Assembly: GCF_002205895.1 (NCBI RefSeq)
Contig: NZ_NJDE01000010.1
Span: forward strand, 310,001-374,000
Length of the DNA: 64,000 nucleotides
Origin: Saccharibacillus sp. O23
Lineage (GTDB): Bacteria > Bacillota > Bacilli > Paenibacillales > Paenibacillaceae
Direction: 5' to 3'
Numbering within the stretch: position 1 is the first letter of the stretch; each line of letters opens with the position of its first letter. The translations under genes and the position numbers were made by a program. The notes below the pieces were generated by a model, which saw only the letters and a program-made list of their open reading frames with translations, was not told where the DNA came from and searched no databases. Shown here in pieces: positions 17,442 through 25,636 of this stretch.

Positions 17442-18752
17442 ATGGAGGCAAGCCGTCAAAAAACAAGCAAAAAAACGTATGTGTTGGTCGGCACGGGAGG
17501 CCGGGCGGAATTTTTCTACGGGGCGATCGCGGGGGAGTTTCGGGAAACGGCGGAGCTGCTCGCTTTTTGCGATATCAACCGGGTTCGGATGGATTATGCC
17601 AACAAACTGCTGACTGAGAAATACGATTATCCCGCCGTCAAGACGTACGTGTCCGATCGTTTCGACGAGATGATCCGCGAACTCCGGCCGGATGTCGTGA
17701 TCGTGACCAGCGTGGACCGCACGCATCATACGTATATCATCCGCGCGATGGAACTCGGCTGCGACGTGATTACGGAGAAACCGATGACGACCGACGCCGG
17801 CAAATGCCAAGAGATCGTGGACGCGGTGCAGCGAACCGGGCGCAAAGTGAGGGTCAGTTTCAATTACCGGTATGCGCCGCATCATACGAAGATCCGCGAG
17901 CTGATCCAAGACGGCGTCATCGGCGACGTGACTTCCGTTCATTTCGAATGGCTGCTGAACACCCAGCACGGCGCCGATTATTTCCGCCGATGGCATCGGG
18001 ACAAACGCAACAGCGGCGGCCTGCTCGTGCACAAATCGACGCATCATTTCGATCTGGTCAACTTTTGGATCGGCTCGCAGCCGGAGACGGTGTTCGCGAT
18101 GGGCGATCTGTTGTTCTACGGCCGGGAAAACGCGGAAAAGCGCGGCGTAACCCGATTCTACGATCGGGCGACCGGACATCCGAACGCAGAAGGCGATCCT
18201 TTCGCGCTGCGGCTGGACGACAACGAACATCTCAAAGCGATGTATCTGGACGCGGAGAGCGAAGACGGCTACCGGCGCGATCAGAGCGTATTCGGCGACG
18301 GCATCTCGATCGAAGACACGATGAGCGTGACCGTGCGTTACAAGAACCGAGCGCTGCTGACCTATTCGCTGAACGCTTATCTGCCGTGGGAAGGTTACCG
18401 GATCGCGTTCAACGGGACGAAAGGACGGATCGAAGCCAACGTGATCGAACAGTCGTACGTCAATTCGGGCGGAGACAAAGCGCTGGAAGGCGCGGTCAAA
18501 GGCGTAAATCTGCTCGTATTTCCTATGTTCGGCGAACCGTACAAAGCGGAATTCGAAGAAGGCGAAGGCGGACACGGCGGCGGCGATCCGGTACTGCTGA
18601 ACGATCTGTTCGGCGAACCCGTCGAAGACCGCTTCCGCCGCGCCGCCGATCACGTGGACGGAGCGCGCTCGATCCTGACCGGCGTCGCGGCCAATCTCTC
18701 GATGGCGCAGGGCCGTCCGATCCGGGTGGACGAGTTGGTACGGATTCCTTAA
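17442..18752 (+). CDS. Gfo/Idh/MocA-family NAD(P)-dependent oxidoreductase
   Basis: The 436-residue protein has an N-terminal Rossmann fold beginning YVLVGTGGRAEF (dinucleotide-binding loop near residues 13-24). The family lysine motif EKPMTTD lies near residue 110. A C-terminal alpha/beta domain has HKSTHHFDLVNFW near 200. These enzymes oxidise or reduce sugars, inositols or sugar acids. The ATG at 17442 is preceded by AAGGAGG. It is the last gene of the pectin-type cluster before the AT-rich island, and an oxidative step in hexuronate or rhamnose breakdown would fit. Confidence 0.87.
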   Translation: MEASRQKTSKKTYVLVGTGGRAEFFYGAIAGEFRETAELLAFCDINRVRMDYANKLLTEKYDYPAVKTYVSDRFDEMIRELRPDVVIVTSVDRTHHTYIIRAMELGCDVITEKPMTTDAGKCQEIVDAVQRTGRKVRVSFNYRYAPHHTKIRELIQDGVIGDVTSVHFEWLLNTQHGADYFRRWHRDKRNSGGLLVHKSTHHFDLVNFWIGSQPETVFAMGDLLFYGRENAEKRGVTRFYDRATGHPNAEGDPFALRLDDNEHLKAMYLDAESEDGYRRDQSVFGDGISIEDTMSVTVRYKNRALLTYSLNAYLPWEGYRIAFNGTKGRIEANVIEQSYVNSGGDKALEGAVKGVNLLVFPMFGEPYKAEFEEGEGGHGGGDPVLLNDLFGEPVEDRFRRAADHVDGARSILTGVAANLSMAQGRPIRVDELVRIP

Positions 18753-18799
18753 GCATTTTAGTATTGACCTTTTATACAAGATTATTGTGTTATAACATA

Positions 18800-18841
18800 G
18801 AAATAAACGAATTATTATCATGATAATAATTCGTTTATTTC
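18800..18841. repeat. 42-bp perfect palindrome at the edge of the AT-rich island
   Basis: The 21-base arm 18800-18820 (GAAATAAACG...TTATCA) is followed with no spacer by its exact reverse complement (18821-18841). It lies between the dehydrogenase stop (18752) and the gajB stop (18898). It could act as a bidirectional transcription stop between convergent genes, but it is AT-rich and lacks a T-run outside the arms. It might also mark the end of the acquired segment. Confidence 0.8.
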
Positions 18842-18897
18842 CACAGGAATCCTCATTTCTATTCATTTATAGAAAACTATCTTATAAACTATTTAAA

Positions 18898-20427
18898 TTA
18901 TTCGATTTTTTTGAATAGTTTGTTTGGTTCATTGAGGCCGTTTATTAATGCCGTTCTTATCACATGCTCAGAGTATCTATCATTATCAATAAACATAACA
19001 AACTTTTCTTTTGCTCTTGTAACACACACATAATGATTCTGCATATTATCATTAACATGTATGCTGTAATAACGGGAAAAACTAATCACCTGATCGAATT
19101 CTAATCCTTTAGCTGCAAAAACAGTCATAACTTTATGTTTTTTGTCTGATAAATGGAAAGCCATTTCATACTGAGGGTCACATACGCTTTCACAAAATTT
19201 AGCAATTTCCTCTATGCTGATTTTCATACCTAAGTAACTAGATAGATTACTTATTATCACTTTTATTTTTTCTTCAACAAGGTTTTTACTTTTTTTTAAA
19301 CCGCTAATTATCTGATTGATCTCGATTCTTGTTTGCGTCCTTTCATCATTTCCTATGTTTTCTATAAAGTCATAGATTGTGTAATCTGTATTTTTAGAAA
19401 ACATAGCTAACTCTTTAAGAAGATATCCATTTGGTAATCCTTCATCGATAGGAGTTCTTGGAATAAATACGAAATCATAACCTTTTTCGTTAAGACTTGT
19501 AGTTATTGCTTTTGCATCATCATTAAAGTTCGAGATAATAGTTATTTCTTTGTTTACGTCAATAATATTATTGCTAACTAATTGTGAAAATGATACGGGA
19601 AGATTTTCGAAATTATTGTATGGATATTTTTTAAATACCACAGTATCTACTAACTCACTTTGATTATCAAAATAAGAAGTATTGTGAAGCAGATTCGCAT
19701 AATTCTCGATTGCTTTGTGGCATCTAAAATTTGTGACCAACTCGTAATTATTGAATTTTTCTTTTACTAATAATTCAAAAATATTACTCATTGCTCCTCT
19801 CCATATATAAATTGCTTGCTTCCCGTCACCAACAATAAAAATCTTTATGCAAAGTACATTTTTCAAAAACATGAAAAAATTATGCATATCTTGGTCTGAA
19901 TCTTGATATTCGTCAATAAAGAGTACTTTGTATTTTGATACAAGATATTCTTTTGCTGCTACTGACCTTTGGAGTATTGCCAAAGCAACTTTGAACTTAA
20001 AATTTTGTTTATTATTTCGAAAAGAACCAAGAATATTTTTTGTTTTGAGTTGCTCTAAGCCATCATTTGAAGTGTTGAACTTATACTCATTTCCATATTC
20101 GACTGCATATTCACCTGAGTATTGCGGACCAAATGCGTCCCTAATAAAAGGTCTTGTAATTTCCTTTTCAATAAAAGAGTCATTTGTCATAACTACAATT
20201 TTTTTGTTTATAGACTGCTGAGCCTTCTTCTTAATTTCTTGAGTTGCCTTAATAGTAAAGGTGATGGCTGCTATTGTTCTATGATCAGCTATTTTATTAA
20301 GTTCGATGCCCATTTTTTTTACCATGATTGTAGTTTTTCCAGAGCCAGCACTTGCCGAGATTACGATATTGTTATCGTCTTTTAAAATGTTATCTCTAGC
20401 TTCTTGATCAACTAATTTCGATCTCAT
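18898..20427 (-). CDS. gajB: Gabija anti-phage protein GajB (UvrD/Rep-type helicase)
   Basis: The 509-residue protein is a short superfamily-1 helicase, close to the 494 residues of the characterised GajB. Visible motifs: Walker A SASAGSGKTTIMVKK (residues 24-38), Walker B VLFIDEYQDSD near 170, GDGKQAIYIWRGA near 200, TNFRCHKAIENYA near 230, VMTVFAAKGLEFDQVI near 440 and NHYVCVTRAKE near 470. GajB senses DNA ends and nucleotide depletion and activates GajA. Its start overlaps the gajA end by 20 bases, so the two are translationally coupled. The low-GC, A/T-ending codon use differs sharply from the flanking genes and indicates horizontal acquisition. Confidence 0.9.
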   Translation of the reverse strand: MRSKLVDQEARDNILKDDNNIVISASAGSGKTTIMVKKMGIELNKIADHRTIAAITFTIKATQEIKKKAQQSINKKIVVMTNDSFIEKEITRPFIRDAFGPQYSGEYAVEYGNEYKFNTSNDGLEQLKTKNILGSFRNNKQNFKFKVALAILQRSVAAKEYLVSKYKVLFIDEYQDSDQDMHNFFMFLKNVLCIKIFIVGDGKQAIYIWRGAMSNIFELLVKEKFNNYELVTNFRCHKAIENYANLLHNTSYFDNQSELVDTVVFKKYPYNNFENLPVSFSQLVSNNIIDVNKEITIISNFNDDAKAITTSLNEKGYDFVFIPRTPIDEGLPNGYLLKELAMFSKNTDYTIYDFIENIGNDERTQTRIEINQIISGLKKSKNLVEEKIKVIISNLSSYLGMKISIEEIAKFCESVCDPQYEMAFHLSDKKHKVMTVFAAKGLEFDQVISFSRYYSIHVNDNMQNHYVCVTRAKEKFVMFIDNDRYSEHVIRTALINGLNEPNKLFKKIE

Positions 20428-22180
20428 TTGAAGACACCAACTTTCTTAATGCTTCGAATAGTGGATGGTTTATGATTGTAGAACAATCTGTTTGAGATAA
20501 ATATTTTGTGAATTCTATCATGTTTATCAGTTTATGATCTTGTAAATATTTTATAGGGTTAGAGCCTAATGCGTTTTGCATTGTTGGACCAATAGCTTCA
20601 TATAAATCGTGTTCCAAATCGATTTTAGATAAGTAAATGTTCTTCTCTTTTAATAGCCGAATTTGATTTTCATACTGCTGAAAAATATCCTTCTTTTTCT
20701 CAATAACCATCTTTAGCTTTTCTTTTTCAGAGTAAACTTTTTTTCCTTCACTATCAATTTTAGAATAATCGATTTCAATAGCAGGCAATGAGATTTCTTC
20801 ATAATCTTCTAAAAGGTTCAAACATCTTTGCAAGCCTATTAAATCGAATTTTGTAGGTTGGTTTTTTTTGGACTTTAAATCGTTATCTGTTTTTACAATT
20901 ACTGAAATATTTAATCCTCGTAAAACTTTTGCATAAGGTTCAAATTTAATTCCGTTTACGTCCAACAGAAATCCTCCATCCAACTCGTACATTGGATTCA
21001 CTTCTTCTAATATTTTTTCGAATAAGACTTTTTCTGATGGTCCTTCTACTAATAAAACCTTATTTGCAAACAACGCTGTTGCCAATGAACGATTAAGCTC
21101 TTTTTTTACATCTCTGTACTCAGTATCAACTGTATAAATATATGATTCACAAGCAGTACCGCTCTGTGAGTACACTCTTATTAATGAAGCATGATCCATT
21201 TCATAAAGTAATTCTGAAGAATGTGTCGACAAAAAGAAATAATTATAAACTTTCGAATTAAATAATTGTTTGGATAATGCAATTTGCATAGATCTATGTA
21301 AGCTGTTCTCAGGTTCTTCGATCAGATAGATAATTATCTTATTACCTTCTTGCAATTGAATTAAATGATTTAGTAGTGAATAAGCTAGTATTTTTTTTCT
21401 TCCGTCGCCTGAAGTTGGATAGATATGATCATCATTGTCTCTTTTAATATAAGGTATCAAATTGCCGAAGTATCCGTTTATTGATAATTCGGATTTCATT
21501 TCGATTTTTATATTTTCGTTTTTTAATTTCTTGTATTCATCAGTGATATTAGCTTGGAAACTTTGAATTATATTCATACTGCTAATTTTATTATTTAAAG
21601 TATCAGCTAGCTGTTTTATTTCATCCGATATATTTATATCTGATTCATCTAACTTTGCTTGATCAAATAGCTTATTACGATTTTTTAAGAATGTTTTTTC
21701 TAAATCTATTGTTGGATCAACATATACGACTTTAAAAAGATTATCAAGGCTGCTGAAAATTCCATTTTGATTAACCTCAATTAACTCCTCAAATTTATTC
21801 CCCCAGTATATTTTTGGTATACCCATTGCTTCACTTTTTTCGAAAGTGCCTTCTACTCGAAAATAGAATTCATCTAATTTATCACTTGATCTAGCCCCTC
21901 CAACTTTTGAAATAATATGTTTTGAATCGTTGTTAGTTTCACGATCTGATAAGTCTACACCCAAAGTGATTTTTATAGTCTTATCAATATTATTTTTATA
22001 ATAGTCGGAAGTTTTAAATCCATTTTTCCTCACTTCTTTGTCTAACAAAAATCTTAGTGCAAACATGAAATTTGTTTTCCCAACATCATTCATACCGAAA
22101 ATAACGTTTTGGTTAGTCAAATCTACATTTATGTTTTCGAAATTCCTGAAATTTTCTATTTTTAAACTTGTTAGCTTCAA
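20408..22180 (-). CDS. gajA: Gabija anti-phage protein GajA (OLD-family ATPase/nuclease)
   Basis: This 590-residue protein has an N-terminal ABC-type ATPase: Walker A GMNDVGKT at about 29-36, the signature-like TSGDGRKK, Walker B YLIEEPE and switch LSTHSSE. A C-terminal TOPRIM nuclease follows (LLVEGPSEKVLFEKIL with the metal-binding Glu, then VIVKTDND). The order and size match GajA (578 residues), the site-specific DNA-nicking effector of Gabija. I prefer the TTG at 22180, six bases after AGGCGGTG; GTG at 22189 would have almost no spacing to a ribosome site. gajA is the first gene and gajB follows with a short overlap. Confidence 0.9.
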   Translation of the reverse strand: MKLTSLKIENFRNFENINVDLTNQNVIFGMNDVGKTNFMFALRFLLDKEVRKNGFKTSDYYKNNIDKTIKITLGVDLSDRETNNDSKHIISKVGGARSSDKLDEFYFRVEGTFEKSEAMGIPKIYWGNKFEELIEVNQNGIFSSLDNLFKVVYVDPTIDLEKTFLKNRNKLFDQAKLDESDINISDEIKQLADTLNNKISSMNIIQSFQANITDEYKKLKNENIKIEMKSELSINGYFGNLIPYIKRDNDDHIYPTSGDGRKKILAYSLLNHLIQLQEGNKIIIYLIEEPENSLHRSMQIALSKQLFNSKVYNYFFLSTHSSELLYEMDHASLIRVYSQSGTACESYIYTVDTEYRDVKKELNRSLATALFANKVLLVEGPSEKVLFEKILEEVNPMYELDGGFLLDVNGIKFEPYAKVLRGLNISVIVKTDNDLKSKKNQPTKFDLIGLQRCLNLLEDYEEISLPAIEIDYSKIDSEGKKVYSEKEKLKMVIEKKKDIFQQYENQIRLLKEKNIYLSKIDLEHDLYEAIGPTMQNALGSNPIKYLQDHKLINMIEFTKYLSQTDCSTIINHPLFEALRKLVSSNEIEIS

Positions 22181-22189
22181 AGAAAACAC

Positions 22190-22320
22190 CGCCTAAGTTA
22201 ATTTTTCTTGAATTCAAAGTTAGATACCAATATAGTATCATATCTCCATATTTTGTTGTTAGAAACTTCGTTTTTCGAAAAAGAATTATAGTATGCGTCC
22301 CTATTACACTTATTCAACCT
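22190..22320. other. Right border of the Gabija island, with probable gajA promoter
   Basis: AT-rich intergenic sequence. On the minus strand TATAAT-like boxes lie at about 22285-22290 and TATATT at about 22231-22236, without a convincing -35. Base composition returns to GC-rich at about 22340, which marks the edge of the insertion. Confidence 0.4.
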
Positions 22321-22326
22321 AAAAAA

Positions 22327-22344
22327 AGTCCACCTTTCCAATCA
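22327..22344 (+). promoter_or_regulatory. Putative activator site upstream of the YesN/YesM operon
   Basis: AGTCCACCTTTCCAATCA recurs with a single mismatch at 25521-25538 before the transporter operon. In both places exactly 31 bases separate the motif from the -10 box. This position, just upstream of the -35, is where an AraC-type response regulator would activate transcription. The inference is that the YesN-like protein encoded next binds here. Confidence 0.6.
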
Positions 22345-22375
22345 ATCCGTCCTTCTGAACCGGCGAAAGAGGCCG

Positions 22376-22381
22376 TATAAT
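22376..22381 (+). promoter_or_regulatory. -10 box of the two-component operon
   Basis: TATAAT at 22376-22381. The region 17 bases upstream (TTCTGA, 22353-22358) is a poor -35, as expected for an activator-dependent promoter. Confidence 0.55.
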
Positions 22382-22424
22382 AGCAGCGAACGGAAGACAG
22401 AACTTGAGCCAGGAGGGGATTCGC

Positions 22425-23741
22425 ATGAAGATTCTGATCGTGGACGACGAGCCGCGCCATCGCCGGGGAATGATGAATCTGATTCTGTCGTTTCGGCCGG
22501 GCGATCGCTTGAACGCGGCGGGAGACGGAGAAGCGGCGCTTGCTTTGATTCGCGAAGAACGGCCCGATCTGGTCTTGACGGATATTCGGATGCCGAATAT
22601 GGACGGGTTGGAATTTCTTAAAAGGGTCGAAGAAGAACGGCCCAAGCCGCGGGTCGTGATGGTATCGGCTTATAATCTGTTCGATTACGCGCAGCAAGCG
22701 CTGCGGCACGGAGCCAGCGATTATCTGCTCAAGCCGGTGGACGAGAACAAACTCGCCGCGATGCTGGATCGGATCGAAGAAGAAATCTCGGCCGAAGAGC
22801 GGCGGAAGCGCGAAGAAGACGAACGGGATCTGCGGCTTGCGCGTACGCAGTCCGTTTACCGCAGCCGGCTGTTTGCCGAATGGATCGGCGGAAGCCTTGC
22901 GCCCGAAGAAATGCGGGAGCTGGAGCGGACCGAAGGGTTGGGAGAAGCGGGACTCGTGATCTTCACGGAGCTCGACGTTCGGGAAGAACGGCGCGGGGCG
23001 TTCGACGTCGAGCGGTTTCTGCGCGAATCGGAGCGCGCATGGTCGCCGATCGGCCAAGCGTTTTCGTTTGCGGCGGAAGCTTACCCCGGCAAAAATTTGC
23101 AAACGGTTACAATCGTTCGCGGCAGTTGTCTCCTGCTGCCGGAGCAGCGGCAGGCGATTCGTGCCTGCGGAGAACGCTTGCGGGCCGGATGGACGGAATA
23201 CGGCCGGATGTTTCACGGCGTGGGGCCCGCCTGCGCGACGCTTGGCGCGGAAGGGCCGGAAGCGTTCCGGCTGGCTCGGGAAGCCGGAACGCACGGAATC
23301 CGCGAGAGTCTGAGCGGGATGGTCTTCCATGACGAACTTCGGACGCGCGAAGCGCCGCAGGCGGCGGAGCGGCGGCCGAAGCCGGGTTCGGGCGACGGCG
23401 GCGATGCCGACGCGCTCGTGCGGGACTGTCTGGCGTGGATCGAAGAGCGCCTGCATGAAGAGTTGACGTTGGAGCGCGCGGCCGAACGCTTCTTCTTCAA
23501 TCCTTCTTATTTCAGCACTTGGATCAAGCAGCAGACCGGGGATACGTTCACTTCGCATCTGACGAAGGCGCGGATGCGCCGGGCCAGAGCGCTGCTCGAA
23601 GCGGGCCGCCGGATCGGCGAGACGGCCGAAGCCTGCGGCTACCCGGACACCAAATACTTTTGCCGGGTGTTCAAGAAAATGCACGGGATTTCGCCCGCCG
23701 CTTATAAGCGGGGGCCTAAGAGCGGGAGAACGGCGGAATGA
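22425..23741 (+). CDS. YesN-type AraC response regulator
   Basis: The 438-residue protein has an N-terminal receiver domain with acidic pocket D7/D8, phospho-acceptor D53 (LVLTDIRMP) and the conserved Lys in YLLKPVDE near 103. A linker domain follows, and a C-terminal double helix-turn-helix ends PDTKYFCRVFKKMHGISPAAYK. The ATG at 22425 follows AGGAGGGG; a TTG at 22404 is in frame but lies before the ribosome site. It overlaps the kinase gene by four bases (ATGA). It probably activates its own operon and the adjacent arabinoside transporter through the shared 18-bp motif. Confidence 0.92.
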   Translation: MKILIVDDEPRHRRGMMNLILSFRPGDRLNAAGDGEAALALIREERPDLVLTDIRMPNMDGLEFLKRVEEERPKPRVVMVSAYNLFDYAQQALRHGASDYLLKPVDENKLAAMLDRIEEEISAEERRKREEDERDLRLARTQSVYRSRLFAEWIGGSLAPEEMRELERTEGLGEAGLVIFTELDVREERRGAFDVERFLRESERAWSPIGQAFSFAAEAYPGKNLQTVTIVRGSCLLLPEQRQAIRACGERLRAGWTEYGRMFHGVGPACATLGAEGPEAFRLAREAGTHGIRESLSGMVFHDELRTREAPQAAERRPKPGSGDGGDADALVRDCLAWIEERLHEELTLERAAERFFFNPSYFSTWIKQQTGDTFTSHLTKARMRRARALLEAGRRIGETAEACGYPDTKYFCRVFKKMHGISPAAYKRGPKSGRTAE

Positions 23742-25522
23742 AACGAACCCGTTCGTTCCGTTTCCGGCTGTTCGCCAGCTACGTGCTGCTGACCGCGATT
23801 CCGCTGCTCGTGCTCGGCACGCTGTTCTACCGGACCAGCTTGAAAGTCGTGACCGATCAGGCGCAGGACAACGTCTACGAGATCGTGCGCAAGAACAACC
23901 AATTGATGGACACCAAGCTGCGGATTCTCGACCAGAACAGCATGGCGTTGTTTACGGATAAAGACCTGTTCGAACTGTTCAACGATCTGGACCCCACCAG
24001 CGGGTCGGAACTGCTCGCGGCGGATCGGCAGGTATCGGACGTGCTGCGCAATTACTTTTCCCAGTTCGAAGACGTGTACGCGTATCAATTGTGGACTTCG
24101 TATTTCACGTTCGGCCAACAGCTTCCGCAGGGCGACCCGACGCGATCCGAAGTCTACCGGACGGCCGAGCAGGCGGGAGGCAAACTCGTCTGGTATCCGA
24201 CCTACGATTTCGCCGCGATGTTCGGCCAGCCGGATTACGCGGAAGACAATATCGATTTCCGGTATTTGTTCTCGGCGACGCGCGTCTTGGATTTTTCCTA
24301 CCTTTATAATTCGATTCTGCGCCGGCTGGACGAAGGCGTCGAACGGCCGGTGCTGGTCATCAGCCTCAAATACGAAGCGTTGAACAAGCTGTTCGCGGGC
24401 AGCCTGCCCGACCGCTCCCGTTATCTGGTGCTGGACCCCGATAATCGGGTAGCCGCCAGCGACGACGCTTCGCTCGTGTCCCGCGTCTACGGCGAACCGT
24501 GGATCGAAGATTTGCAGCGGCTCGGCAGCGGCCGCAAGCGCATGATCCTCGGCGGCGAACGCGTCATCGTCTGTTTCGACCGTTCGCAGGTAACGGGCTG
24601 GTTGTCCGTGGTGATCACGCCGGAAGCCTCGCTGATCCGCGATCTGGTGCCGGTCATTCGCACGTCGACTCTCGTATTGGCCGTGGTCATGACCGCCGCC
24701 GCGCTGGCGCTGGCTTACTTCATCTCGGGCAAGATCAACAAGCCGGTCCGGCGGCTCACCGAAGCGATGCGTTCGGCCGGCGAAGGCGACTTCGACGCGC
24801 GCGTGCCGGTCACTTCGGACGACGAGTTCGGCCGGCTGCTGGGACATTTCAACCGCATGAACGATCGGATCGGGTCGCTCGTTACCGAAGTCTACGAGAC
24901 CCGGCTCAAAGAGCAGGAGGCGGAGATTCAAGCGTTGAACCGGCAGATGAACCCGCATTTTCTGTATAACACGTTAAACGTCATGAATTGGATGGCGCTC
25001 GAGAACGATCAGCGGGAGCTGAGCCGAATGCTCGTCTGCTTGTCGAACATGCTGCATTATACGTCGCGGCGCGAGTGGGGAGCGGTAAGCTTAAGCGAAG
25101 AGATCGAGTGGATGAACAGCTACTTCTATATCATGCAGGCGCGTTTCGAAAACAAATTCGCGGTCGAATACGAGTTGGTTCCCGAACTGTTCGAATACGA
25201 ACTGCCGAGACTGACGTTCCAGCCGTTCGTGGAGAACGCGATTCTGCACGGGTTCGAAGAAATGGAAACCGGCGGTCTTATCGTTATTCGGGGGAAAACA
25301 AGCGGAGACGAGCGGATCTACGAGGTCGAAGACAACGGCAAAGGCATGGACGCGGAGACGGTGGACGGCATCTCGAACGGTCAAGGCGCTTCGGTCGGCA
25401 TTCGGAATACGACGGCCCGAATCCGGATGCAGTACGGAAGCCGCGCTTCGGTATCGATCGAATCGTCGCCCGGCCGAGGCACGCTCATCACGATCCGGCT
25501 GCCGAGAGATAGCCAAACATAG
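23738..25522 (+). CDS. YesM-type sensor histidine kinase
   Basis: The 594-residue membrane kinase has helix 1 at residues 9-28, an extracellular sensor (about 30-300), helix 2 near 307-327 and HAMP at 330-380. The His-kinase segment contains MNPHFLYNTLN with the phospho-accepting His407. The ATPase domain has N-box FVENAILHG and G-boxes EDNGKGM and GIRNTTARI. It belongs to the group whose members sense extracellular plant-wall saccharides. It is translationally coupled to the regulator gene. Confidence 0.93.
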   Translation: MKRTRSFRFRLFASYVLLTAIPLLVLGTLFYRTSLKVVTDQAQDNVYEIVRKNNQLMDTKLRILDQNSMALFTDKDLFELFNDLDPTSGSELLAADRQVSDVLRNYFSQFEDVYAYQLWTSYFTFGQQLPQGDPTRSEVYRTAEQAGGKLVWYPTYDFAAMFGQPDYAEDNIDFRYLFSATRVLDFSYLYNSILRRLDEGVERPVLVISLKYEALNKLFAGSLPDRSRYLVLDPDNRVAASDDASLVSRVYGEPWIEDLQRLGSGRKRMILGGERVIVCFDRSQVTGWLSVVITPEASLIRDLVPVIRTSTLVLAVVMTAAALALAYFISGKINKPVRRLTEAMRSAGEGDFDARVPVTSDDEFGRLLGHFNRMNDRIGSLVTEVYETRLKEQEAEIQALNRQMNPHFLYNTLNVMNWMALENDQRELSRMLVCLSNMLHYTSRREWGAVSLSEEIEWMNSYFYIMQARFENKFAVEYELVPELFEYELPRLTFQPFVENAILHGFEEMETGGLIVIRGKTSGDERIYEVEDNGKGMDAETVDGISNGQGASVGIRNTTARIRMQYGSRASVSIESSPGRGTLITIRLPRDSQT

Positions 25523-25538
25523 TCCACCTATCCAATCA
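25521..25538 (+). promoter_or_regulatory. Second copy of the putative activator site
   Basis: AGTCCACCTATCCAATCA, 17 of 18 bases identical to 22327-22344. It overlaps the kinase stop codon and sits 31 bases before TATACT, the -10 of the transporter operon. Confidence 0.6.
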
Positions 25539-25569
25539 GGTTCGGGTTATGTAAGCGTTATCAAAATTC

Positions 25570-25575
25570 TATACT
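25570..25575 (+). promoter_or_regulatory. -10 box of the arabinoside transporter operon
   Basis: TATACT lies 61 bases before the binding-protein ATG. The -35 region (TTATGT, 25547-25552) is weak, consistent with positive control. Confidence 0.5.
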
Positions 25576-25636
25576 GAAAGCAATCATAGACTGCGCAGCT
25601 ATGACCCAACCACGATAATCGAGGGGGAAAGATCAG

